Assembly (NCBI GenBank): GCA_022718015.1
Contig: JAIHZV010000098.1
Location: 1 to 5,462, forward strand
Length of the DNA: 5,462 nucleotides
Direction: 5' to 3'
From: Phascolarctobacterium sp.
GTDB lineage: Bacteria > Bacillota > Negativicutes > Acidaminococcales > Acidaminococcaceae
Under the pieces are notes generated by a model that saw only the letters and a program-made list of their open reading frames with translations, was not told the DNA's origin and ran no database searches. A program made the position numbers and the translations under genes. Shown here in pieces: positions 1 to 4,347 of the stretch; within the stretch, counting starts at the first letter, position 1, and each line of letters starts with the position of its first letter.

Positions 1-467
1 GTAATGATGTCACGCACAGCCGCCCCCGCAGGCGAAGTCACGATGCCGATAGTGCGCGGGTTCACAGGCAGCGCCTGCTTACGCTCCGCAGCAAAAAGCC
101 CGGCCTGCTCCAGCTTACGCTTAAGCTGCTCGTAAGCCTGCATCAAATCGCCCTTGCCCTGCTGCAGCAGCATATCCGTATAAAGCTGGTACACGCCGTC
201 ACGCTCATACACAGCAATGCGGCCTACAGCGATGACTGTCTCGCCATTCTTCGGCTCAAAGCGCAGACCAAAAGCACGGCTCTTGAACATCACGCACTTC
301 ATAGCGCCGCCTGCATCCTTGAGCGTAAAATAGCAATGACCTGACGGATAACGCTTGAAGTTGGAAATCTCGCCTACGACCTGAATATTACGCAGGACAG
401 GGTCATCATCTATAAGCTCTTTGATGAAATTATTTACTTGACTAACAGAATAAATATTTTCAGCCAT
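1..467 (-). CDS. xseA: Exodeoxyribonuclease VII large subunit (N-terminal part; cut by window edge)
   Basis: Large, catalytic subunit of exonuclease VII, a cytoplasmic XseA/XseB nuclease that degrades single-stranded DNA from both ends. I translated this frame by hand: it starts MAENIYSVSQVNNFIKEL and runs 155 codons to the window edge; the family is usually about 400-450 residues, so the catalytic C-terminal half is missing here. The N-terminal OB-fold (about residues 1-105) shows the family pattern GEISNFKRYPSGHCYFTLKD and FKSRA. It is followed by the start of the nuclease domain, with NPRTIGIVTSPAGAAVRDI near residues 136-154. The ATG at 467-465 lies inside the upstream TsaD-like gene and overlaps it by 8 nt (ATGGCTGA). 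The ribosome site is weak (GGAGA at 488-484, rather far away, plus an AAGAAGAA stretch), so translation probably depends on coupling. Position after nusB is normal for Bacillota, where xseB usually follows. Identity is close to certain. Confidence 0.97.
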   Translation of the reverse strand, partial: MAENIYSVSQVNNFIKELIDDDPVLRNIQVVGEISNFKRYPSGHCYFTLKDAGGAMKCVMFKSRAFGLRFEPKNGETVIAVGRIAVYERDGVYQLYTDMLLQQGKGDLMQAYEQLKRKLEQAGLFAAERKQALPVNPRTIGIVTSPAGAAVRDII

Positions 468-1419
468 TTTTCTTCTTATTTAATCTCCATGCCAAGGCTG
501 CACAGCCTGAAGCATTATCACAGCTAAAACGTCCCTCCGGCACCCACAGGCGCACATGGCGCTTTGCCAATTTTTCCTGCACATGCTGACGTATAAGCTT
601 GTTCGAGCCTACGCCGCCGACGAGCAGCACGTCATGTACCTTATACGCTGCTGCGCCATTGCGCAGCATACGCGCGAAGGTTTCTCCCAACGTATATTCC
701 ACGCCTAAAGCTAAGGCCGCAGGCTCAGCCCCAGCCTCCAGCTTACGCAAGGCCGCTGTCGCCGGTCCAGAAAGACTTACGTCCAGCTTACGCACAGACA
801 CAGGCAGCTCAACAGGCTCCGCTGCAGCCTCTGCCAGCTTTTCCAAAGCAGGTCCGGTCGGGAACTGCAGTCCCAGCGCCACGCCTACGCGGTCGACAAA
901 CTGTCCGGCGTGCAAATCCATACTGCCGCCAACCTGCGTCAGCTGATAACGGCCATTCTCCTGCCTTTCACAAAGCAGAAGATCCGTCGTGCCACCGCTG
1001 GCGTGCAGCATCAGAAAGCGTTCCACCCAAGGACCTTGTGCCGACCACAGGCCAGCCTCCATATGGTTCTCCTGATGCGAAATAACCTCCAGCTTAGCGC
1101 AGGTAATAGCTGCCAAGCTGCGAGCCACACTCATGCCTGCGAGAAAAGCGGGCATATAGGAGTTTTCCAGCGGACGCGGAAAACCGCTGACGCCAATCGC
1201 TGCCAGCTGGTAATCCTTGCCTACGAGCACCTCTTCGACTAGACGCGGCAGATTGCGCGTATGCTGAAAGACCATCTCCGACTGCTGCAGGCCGCAGCGT
1301 CCGGGCTTCACGCTGAGAATCTGGCGTGCTTCGCCCAAAAGAGAGCCGTCCTCGCATACCGCTGCCACCGAGGTCGTATAGCAGCTCGTATCTATACCTA
1401 GATAAATCTGCTGGCTCAT
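460..1419 (-). CDS. TsaD/Kae1/Gcp-family paralogue (ASKHA fold, peptidase M22-like), function unproven
   Basis: A 319-residue protein of the TsaD/Kae1 family; classical TsaD (about 335-345 residues) makes the t6A modification of tRNA with TsaB and TsaE. Visible landmarks are the N-terminal phosphate loop GIDTSCYTTS (8-17), the metal-binding HxExH as HQENH (H115, H119), a glycine motif SGGTTDLL (141-148), AGQFVDR and GPALEKLA (about 171-196), LSGPATA (216-222), LLVGGVGSN (265-273) and a terminal CDNASG (300-305) whose Asp matches the third iron ligand of TsaD. It departs from classical TsaD where the family has SGGHT (here SGGTT) and in the sequence after HxExH. This fits a paralogue seen beside nusB/xseA in Bacillota rather than the housekeeping enzyme, which I would expect elsewhere with tsaB/tsaE. 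Old annotations call it O-sialoglycoprotein endopeptidase, a name not supported here. Its start codon overlaps the nusB stop (ATGA); no strong ribosome site is seen, so it is probably coupled. Confidence 0.85.
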   Translation of the reverse strand: MSQQIYLGIDTSCYTTSVAAVCEDGSLLGEARQILSVKPGRCGLQQSEMVFQHTRNLPRLVEEVLVGKDYQLAAIGVSGFPRPLENSYMPAFLAGMSVARSLAAITCAKLEVISHQENHMEAGLWSAQGPWVERFLMLHASGGTTDLLLCERQENGRYQLTQVGGSMDLHAGQFVDRVGVALGLQFPTGPALEKLAEAAAEPVELPVSVRKLDVSLSGPATAALRKLEAGAEPAALALGVEYTLGETFARMLRNGAAAYKVHDVLLVGGVGSNKLIRQHVQEKLAKRHVRLWVPEGRFSCDNASGCAALAWRLNKKKNG

Positions 1420-1922
1420 TTTCTAACCAGCTTACCTAAAATACCATTAACAAAGCGCGGAGATTCGTCCGTGCCATAGCTTTTGGCAATTTCTACAGCT
1501 TCATTGATAGCAATGCCCGCTGCAACCTTCGGCTCTGCATGCAGAATCTCGAAGGCAGCGATACGCAGAATGTTTCTATCGGTTGCCGGCATACGCTCAA
1601 CAGACCAGTTCGTTGCAAACTGTCCCAGCTCGCCATCAACAGCATCCTTAGCGCCCAGCACGCCGTTTACCAGCAGCAGCGCATATTCCTCAACATAGTT
1701 GAATTTTTTCTGCTCCGCAGTTTCGCGGGTACGCAGAGCGGAAAGCTTTGTGGTTTCACCAAGTCTGGTCATTTCCTCAGCATCAGCCTCGCTTACGCGA
1801 TGTACCTTGATGTCCTCATGCTCAGCCATCGCTGCAGCCACAGCAGTTTTGCCGTCCACACCAGTAAAATCTATTTGGAATAAAGCTTGTAAAGCAACCT
1901 CTCTTGCAAGTCTACGAATCAT
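1416..1922 (-). CDS. nusB: Transcription antitermination factor NusB
   Basis: NusB binds BoxA RNA with NusE (ribosomal protein S10) and supports processive transcription of rRNA operons. The 168-residue product shows the helical NusB pattern: RRLAREVALQALFQID at residues 3-18, VNGVLGAKDAVD at 85-96, the signature ATDRNILRIAAFEIL at 113-127, and INEAVEIAKSYGTDESPRF at 139-157 followed by VNGILGKL. It is longer than usual (about 130-150 residues; roughly 131 in Bacillus subtilis as I recall). The extra length is a charged stretch between helix 1 and the core, about residues 35-74. The start ATG at 1922-1920 has a good ribosome site, AAGGAGA at 1937-1931, 8 nt away. A 33 nt spacer separates it from the DUF2273 gene upstream, and its TGA overlaps the next ATG by 4 nt. 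Identity is secure; any effect of the insert is unknown. Confidence 0.97.
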   Translation of the reverse strand: MIRRLAREVALQALFQIDFTGVDGKTAVAAAMAEHEDIKVHRVSEADAEEMTRLGETTKLSALRTRETAEQKKFNYVEEYALLLVNGVLGAKDAVDGELGQFATNWSVERMPATDRNILRIAAFEILHAEPKVAAGIAINEAVEIAKSYGTDESPRFVNGILGKLVRK

Positions 1923-1955
1923 TTTTGTACTCTCCTTATATTATATTATTTAGGT

Positions 1956-2183
1956 TCAACGGTGATAGCCGGGCGGCAGCAATCTGTCCAACCACTCCAG
2001 CAAATCCTCTTTCTTATCCAGCTTGTTGCCGATAAAAAAGCCTAATCCTATACATAGCATTAAAAATAAAGCTTGAAAAAAACCAAGCAGTAAAACAACA
2101 GCGCCTATAAACAGTCCGAAAACCGAACACAGCAGACGACCACGATAATTGTTCCAGATATCGTTGATAATATCATTCCACAT
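1956..2183 (-). CDS. DUF2273 small integral membrane protein
   Basis: A 75-residue membrane protein with a short amphipathic start (MWNDIINDIWNNYRGR), then two hydrophobic, glycine-containing segments at about residues 17-35 and 38-52, and a charged cytoplasmic-looking tail ending LPPGYHR. Size, the pair of helices and the position directly behind amaP and asp23 match the DUF2273 family, which travels with Asp23/Gls24 proteins in Bacillota. Its molecular role is unknown; by context it probably belongs to the envelope-stress complex formed by Asp23 and AmaP. The ATG at 2183-2181 is preceded by AGGAGG at 2197-2192 with 8 nt spacing; that ribosome site overlaps the stop codon of amaP, so the two are likely translated in step. 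The gene ends 33 nt before nusB. Confidence 0.88.
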   Translation of the reverse strand: MWNDIINDIWNNYRGRLLCSVFGLFIGAVVLLLGFFQALFLMLCIGLGFFIGNKLDKKEDLLEWLDRLLPPGYHR

Positions 2184-2195
2184 AGCTTCTGCCTC

Positions 2196-2717
2196 CTATT
2201 CTTCCTTAGCCTTAATCTGTTTGAAGAACAGTTCTATATCCTTGACCTCGATCCCAGTAACCTTCTTGATGCTCTCGCGTACATTCGTCTTGATTTCCTC
2301 AGAGGTTTCGGGAATGTTGATACCGGGCTCAATAGAGGAATTGATGCGCACGTTAATGCACTCCTCCTCCAGCTTTACGATAACCTTTACATTATGGATA
2401 CCATAAATTTCCTGCGCCAGCACAGCAATATAATCCTCCAGAGCACCCTTGCCCACGAGGACCTTGCCCTTGTTCGTATCGCTGAGCTTCAGCGAGCTTA
2501 CGCCAGTCAGTCCCAAGCCGGTAATCAGCAGGCGCACGCTCACAAGCAGCATAATCACGCCGCCCACAGCAAACACCCAGCTGCCCGAAATGTGGCTGAT
2601 AAACAGCTTCATGCGTGACTCGGAAAAAACGCCAAGACTGCACAGCACCGTCAGCACAGACGCAATTGCCATCAAAATTGTATACAAGGTCAGAATTATT
2701 CTATCCGCTATACCCAT
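2196..2717 (-). CDS. amaP: Alkaline shock response membrane anchor protein AmaP
   Basis: A 173-residue membrane protein expected to tether Asp23 to the cytoplasmic membrane, as AmaP does in Staphylococcus aureus. Two hydrophobic helices (about residues 7-30 and 47-70, ending LLITGLGL) form an N-terminal hairpin. The rest (about 75-170) is a soluble Asp23-like domain: KGKVLVGKGALEDYIAVLAQ, then VKVIVKLEEECINVRI, and VRESIKKVTGIEVKDIELFF, the typical alternation of beta strands with a helix. The order, helical hairpin followed by a degenerate Asp23 domain, is the family architecture. The start ATG (2717-2715) has a perfect AGGAGG at 2731-2726, 8 nt upstream, straddling the end of asp23; the intergenic gap is only 3 nt. 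The next gene, DUF2273, follows after 12 nt. Confidence is high for the family; function is carried over from S. aureus. Confidence 0.92.
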   Translation of the reverse strand: MGIADRIILTLYTILMAIASVLTVLCSLGVFSESRMKLFISHISGSWVFAVGGVIMLLVSVRLLITGLGLTGVSSLKLSDTNKGKVLVGKGALEDYIAVLAQEIYGIHNVKVIVKLEEECINVRINSSIEPGINIPETSEEIKTNVRESIKKVTGIEVKDIELFFKQIKAKEE

Positions 2718-2720
2718 AGC

Positions 2721-3335
2721 TTAATCCTCCTCAAAAAAACGCTTATGCTTTTCGTCCATCTCTTCCTCGTCCGGAAGCTTGAAGCCGTCGTCATCACGCA
2801 GATTTGCCAGCTGCTGCTCGAAGGAATTTTCCTCCGTTGCCTCAGCACTCTTTTGCTGCGCCTGCAGAATCTCAGCCATATCCTCGTCTGAAGAAGCCGC
2901 CTTCTCCAGCTCCGTCTGCGGACGCTTAGCCACACCCTCAACATTGACATCCACGAACTGCACCTCATAGCCAGTCATCGCTTCAATCGCATCCTTGACC
3001 TTCTCCTGTACCTCTAGAGCAATCTCTGGTATGCAGGCACCATATTCTACATTGATATACACGCTGGCGTTGACCAGCTTGCCCTCAAACTTCAAGCGAA
3101 CGCCCTTCGATGCATTCTCCTTGCCCAAGAAGCGGTTTATACCATCCGTCAAGCCGCCGCTCATGCTCACCACGCCGGGAACCTCCTGCGCAGCCAAGCT
3201 TGCTACGATACAGATAACCTCGTCGGCAATGCGAATGTCGCCATATTCGTCGAGATTTTCATTTTCTGTATTCTCCTGTGCAGCCGCTTGCTCCTTTTCC
3301 TTCAAAGCGTCCTTCAGCTGCTTTTTTTCTTCCAT
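2721..3335 (-). CDS. asp23: Asp23/Gls24 family envelope stress response protein
   Basis: Asp23/Gls24 (DUF322) proteins are abundant cell-envelope-associated proteins linked to alkaline and wall stress; they bind the membrane through AmaP, encoded next. From the ATG at 3335-3333 the product has 204 residues. A charged, probably coiled lead (1-29) precedes the Asp23 domain (about 30-136): GDIRIADEVICIVASLAAQEV at 32-52, PGVVSMSGG, then the strand VNASVYINVEYG and the helix EIALEVQEKVKDAIEAMTGYE with VDVNVEGV closing it. The remaining about 68 residues form an acidic, low-complexity tail absent from the short relatives (YqhY-type, about 135 residues). A GTG at 3344 in the same frame lies on the ribosome site and is rejected as the start. 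It is the first gene of the minus-strand operon; a promoter is proposed at 3405-3413. Calling it asp23 rather than yqhY rests on its amaP neighbour. Confidence 0.92.
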   Translation of the reverse strand: MEEKKQLKDALKEKEQAAAQENTENENLDEYGDIRIADEVICIVASLAAQEVPGVVSMSGGLTDGINRFLGKENASKGVRLKFEGKLVNASVYINVEYGACIPEIALEVQEKVKDAIEAMTGYEVQFVDVNVEGVAKRPQTELEKAASSDEDMAEILQAQQKSAEATEENSFEQQLANLRDDDGFKLPDEEEMDEKHKRFFEED

Positions 3336-3343
3336 AACAGGCA

Positions 3344-3349
3344 CCTCCT
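3344..3349 (-). promoter_or_regulatory. Ribosome binding site that fixes the asp23 start
   Basis: AGGAGG reads 3349 to 3344 on the minus strand, 8 nt before the ATG at 3335-3333. The same 8 nt spacing is seen at amaP, DUF2273 and nusB, which supports this ATG over the in-frame GTG at 3344-3342 that begins inside the site itself. Confidence 0.9.
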
Positions 3350-3363
3350 GTTCATTTTCTTTT

Positions 3364-3457
3364 TATGCAATCAAAGAAAAACAGTTATCCATTTTTATCT
3401 TCTTATTATACCACATTTATGCAATATTTTATACATCGCTATGCAAATTATGCATAA
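3364..3457. repeat. Cluster of four TATGCA elements around the asp23 promoter
   Basis: TATGCA begins at 3364, 3418, 3440 and 3450 on the plus strand. Two copies lie in the longer word TTTATGCAAT (3362-3371 and 3416-3425), and one is a perfect palindrome, TTATGCATAA (3448-3457). The offsets (10, 22 and 54 nt) are close to whole helical turns, and the copies flank or sit beside the extended -10 at 3405-3413. They could be operator half-sites, but this is only inferred; AT-rich DNA produces such words by chance. Confidence 0.35.
3405..3413 (-). promoter_or_regulatory. Probable promoter of the asp23 operon (extended -10)
   Basis: The minus strand reads TGGTATAAT (3413 to 3405), an extended -10 (TGnTATAAT) in an AT-rich spacer. 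No good -35 is present; the hexamer at a 17 nt spacing is TATAAA. The predicted start of transcription near 3398 gives a 5' leader of about 63 nt. The position, between an intrinsic terminator upstream and asp23 downstream, makes it the best candidate for the operon promoter. Confidence 0.6.
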
Positions 3458-3484
3458 AAAAACTGCCCTCATACACGAGGGCAG
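3456..3484 (-). terminator. Intrinsic terminator, minus strand, with no visible upstream gene
   Basis: A perfect 8 bp stem (CTGCCCTC at 3463-3470, GAGGGCAG at 3477-3484) with a 6 nt loop. On the minus strand it is followed by seven T residues (3462 to 3456); the plus strand has no T run after it. It would stop leftward transcription just before the asp23 promoter. The nearest upstream genes on that side are on the plus strand, so it serves either a short RNA from the spacer or a neighbour that has been displaced. Confidence 0.85.
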
Positions 3485-3599
3485 GGAGAAAAGATGAACA
3501 TGATGGAAAAATAATTTTTTTGCGCTCGCAATAGCATTCCACTATTATAACATCAAAGCAATTAACTACACATTTCACAGCTATCTCACATCATTTTGC
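3485..3599 (-). promoter_or_regulatory. Spacer with a possible minus-strand promoter (candidate ~80 nt RNA)
   Basis: No convincing gene lies in this AT-rich stretch. On the minus strand TGTTATAAT (3552 to 3544) is an extended -10 without a clear -35. A transcript from about 3537 would end at the terminator at 3456-3484 after some 80 nt. It could be a small RNA or an attenuated leader of the asp23 operon. A 35-codon frame from an ATG near 3537 has no ribosome site and reads through the terminator, so I do not call it. Confidence 0.35.
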
Positions 3600-3628
3600 T
3601 TGTACTTTACTGTAAAAAATGCTATTAT
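3600..3628 (+). promoter_or_regulatory. Promoter and likely operator of the toxin-antitoxin operon
   Basis: TTGTAC (3600-3605) and TATTAT (3623-3628) are separated by exactly 17 nt, a good sigma-70-type arrangement. The spacer contains a perfect palindrome TTTACTGTAAA (3606-3616), well placed for repression by the ribbon-helix-helix antitoxin and its toxin complex, as is normal for RelB-type operons. A second arm, AATGCTATT (3618-3626), overlaps the -10 and is inverted relative to AATAGCATT at 3530-3538. The predicted transcript start near 3635 leaves a very short leader that begins at the ribosome site GAAGGAGGT (3635-3643). Confidence 0.65.
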
Positions 3629-3650
3629 AAAAGCGAAGGAGGTAGTTACT

Positions 3651-3902
3651 ATGGCACAAATTAGTTTAAGAATTGATGATGACGTAAAGCAAAGCGCAGA
3701 ACAAACCTTTAAAGCCATCGGCATCAGCACCTCTACGGCAATTACCATTTTTTTAAAGGCTGTTGCACGAGAAAATCGTATTCCCTTTGAGCTTAAAGGC
3801 GATCCTTTTTATAGCCCAGCTAACATAAGCCGCTTAGAAAAGGCAATCGCTGACATCAAAGCTGGACACAAGCTTTCTGAACATGAGTTGATAGAGGAGT
3901 AG
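3651..3902 (+). CDS. RelB/DinJ-family antitoxin
   Basis: An 83-residue antitoxin. Residues 1-50 (MAQISLRIDDDVKQSAEQTF, then a helix with STSTAITIFLKAVARENRIPFEL) match the ribbon-helix-helix DNA-binding domain of RelB/DinJ (PF04221 type): a beta strand that dimerises to contact DNA, then two helices. The C-terminal part (about 55-83, NISRLEKAIADIKAGHKLSE then HELIEE) is charged and helical, the expected toxin-wrapping segment. ATG 3651 is the start because GAAGGAGGT lies 8 nt before it; the frame is open further upstream to a TTG at 3600, but that runs through the promoter. The gene ends 4 nt before the toxin, and its last codons (GAG GAG) carry the toxin's ribosome site, so antitoxin and toxin synthesis are linked. 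The base composition is visibly more AT-rich than the flanking operons, consistent with horizontal acquisition. Confidence 0.92.
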   Translation: MAQISLRIDDDVKQSAEQTFKAIGISTSTAITIFLKAVARENRIPFELKGDPFYSPANISRLEKAIADIKAGHKLSEHELIEE

Positions 3903-3906
3903 ATAA

Positions 3907-4170
3907 ATGCCGAAAATCTGGTATGATGACGCATGGGAAGATTACACTTATTGGCAGCAGAAAGATAAAAAAATGCTCAAAAAAATAAATAATCTTCTCA
4001 AAGATATCTCTCGCAATGGCTATAACTGTACTGGCAAGCCTGAACCATTAAAGGGTAATCTATCAGGCTTTTGGAGTGTTCATATTGATGACAAAAATAG
4101 GATAGTTTTTCAAATTGATAATGACAACATTATTATAGCTCAATGTGGCAGCCACTATCGAGATAAGTAA
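3907..4170 (+). CDS. yoeB: Txe/YoeB-family toxin (ribosome-dependent mRNA interferase)
   Basis: An 87-residue toxin that aligns with Escherichia coli YoeB over its length without gaps, as far as I can recall that sequence. Shared blocks are IWYDDAWEDYTYWQQKDKK near the start, KKINNLLKD, the signature GKPEPLKGNLSGFWS (43-57) and the C-terminal HY. The catalytic Glu46, Arg65, His83 and Tyr84 of YoeB are all present at the same numbers. The E. coli pair Arg58-Arg59 is Val-His here, and there are three extra residues (RDK) at the end. YoeB binds the ribosomal A site and cuts mRNA, arresting translation. GAGGAG at 3894-3899, inside the antitoxin's last codons, is 7 nt from the ATG. The partner is a RelB/DinJ-type protein rather than the YefM/Phd type usual for YoeB. 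The gene looks intact and active. Confidence 0.94.
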   Translation: MPKIWYDDAWEDYTYWQQKDKKMLKKINNLLKDISRNGYNCTGKPEPLKGNLSGFWSVHIDDKNRIVFQIDNDNIIIAQCGSHYRDK

Positions 4171-4171
4171 A

Positions 4172-4221
4172 AAAGAAGCATAAGACTAGAGTAAAATTCT
4201 AGTTTTATGCTTCTTTATTTT
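4172..4221. terminator. Bidirectional intrinsic terminator
   Basis: A 19 bp stem (4172-4190 with 4198-4216, one G-U pair) closes a 7 nt loop, GTAAAAT. The plus strand continues with a T-rich tail (TTTATTTTTATT), ending the toxin-antitoxin operon whose stop codon lies directly before the stem. The minus strand has a matching T run, so it can also end transcripts of the cation exchanger coming from the right. Confidence 0.92.
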
Positions 4222-4347
4222 TATTACGTCTCACCAATGTATCAAGGTGAAGGCTCTCCTCATATCAACCAAACCGGTACATACCAATTCTTTTCATCAA
4301 GCGGTAGCAGATAATCATTCAAGAAAAAAGTCTCTTGCGCTCCCCTA
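4222..4347. other. Intergenic stretch between converging units
   Basis: About 125 nt between the shared terminator and the exchanger stop codon. No RNA gene or insertion-sequence end is visible. A 38-codon minus-strand frame (4260-4376) with protein-like composition overlaps the exchanger's 3' end; see the findings. Confidence 0.5.

Noticed and set aside
599..946. Plus-strand frames opposite the TsaD-like gene, and others opposite nusB, amaP and the exchanger
   Set aside because: They lie wholly within well-supported minus-strand genes, have biased Ser/Ala/Thr composition and lack ribosome sites.
1940..1945. TATAAT on the minus strand just before nusB
   Set aside because: No fitting -35 exists and the transcript would start at the ribosome site; AT-rich spacer is the simpler explanation, although a weak internal promoter cannot be excluded.
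3336..3344. In-frame GTG upstream start for asp23 (would add MPV)
   Set aside because: The GTG begins within the AGGAGG ribosome site, which is ideally spaced (8 nt) for the ATG at 3335.
3521..3530. Palindrome-like TGCGCTCGCA
   Set aside because: Only a 4 bp stem at most with a tiny loop; too short to call a terminator or operator by itself.
2995..3534. 179-codon plus-strand frame opposite asp23 and its leader
   Set aside because: It is an antisense shadow of asp23, runs through the promoter and terminator, is rich in Ser/Cys/Phe with no family pattern, and has no ribosome site.
3600..3650. TTG start at 3600 adding 17 residues to the antitoxin
   Set aside because: That stretch holds the -35, the palindrome, the -10 and the ribosome site; the ATG at 3651 begins exactly at the RelB/DinJ domain.
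3485..4230. Insertion-sequence or integration boundaries around the toxin-antitoxin genes
   Set aside because: Despite the AT-rich composition, no terminal inverted repeats, target duplications or tRNA fragment are visible on either side.
4207..4314. 35-codon plus-strand frame after the toxin gene
   Set aside because: It starts inside the terminator stem, has no ribosome site and would follow transcription termination.
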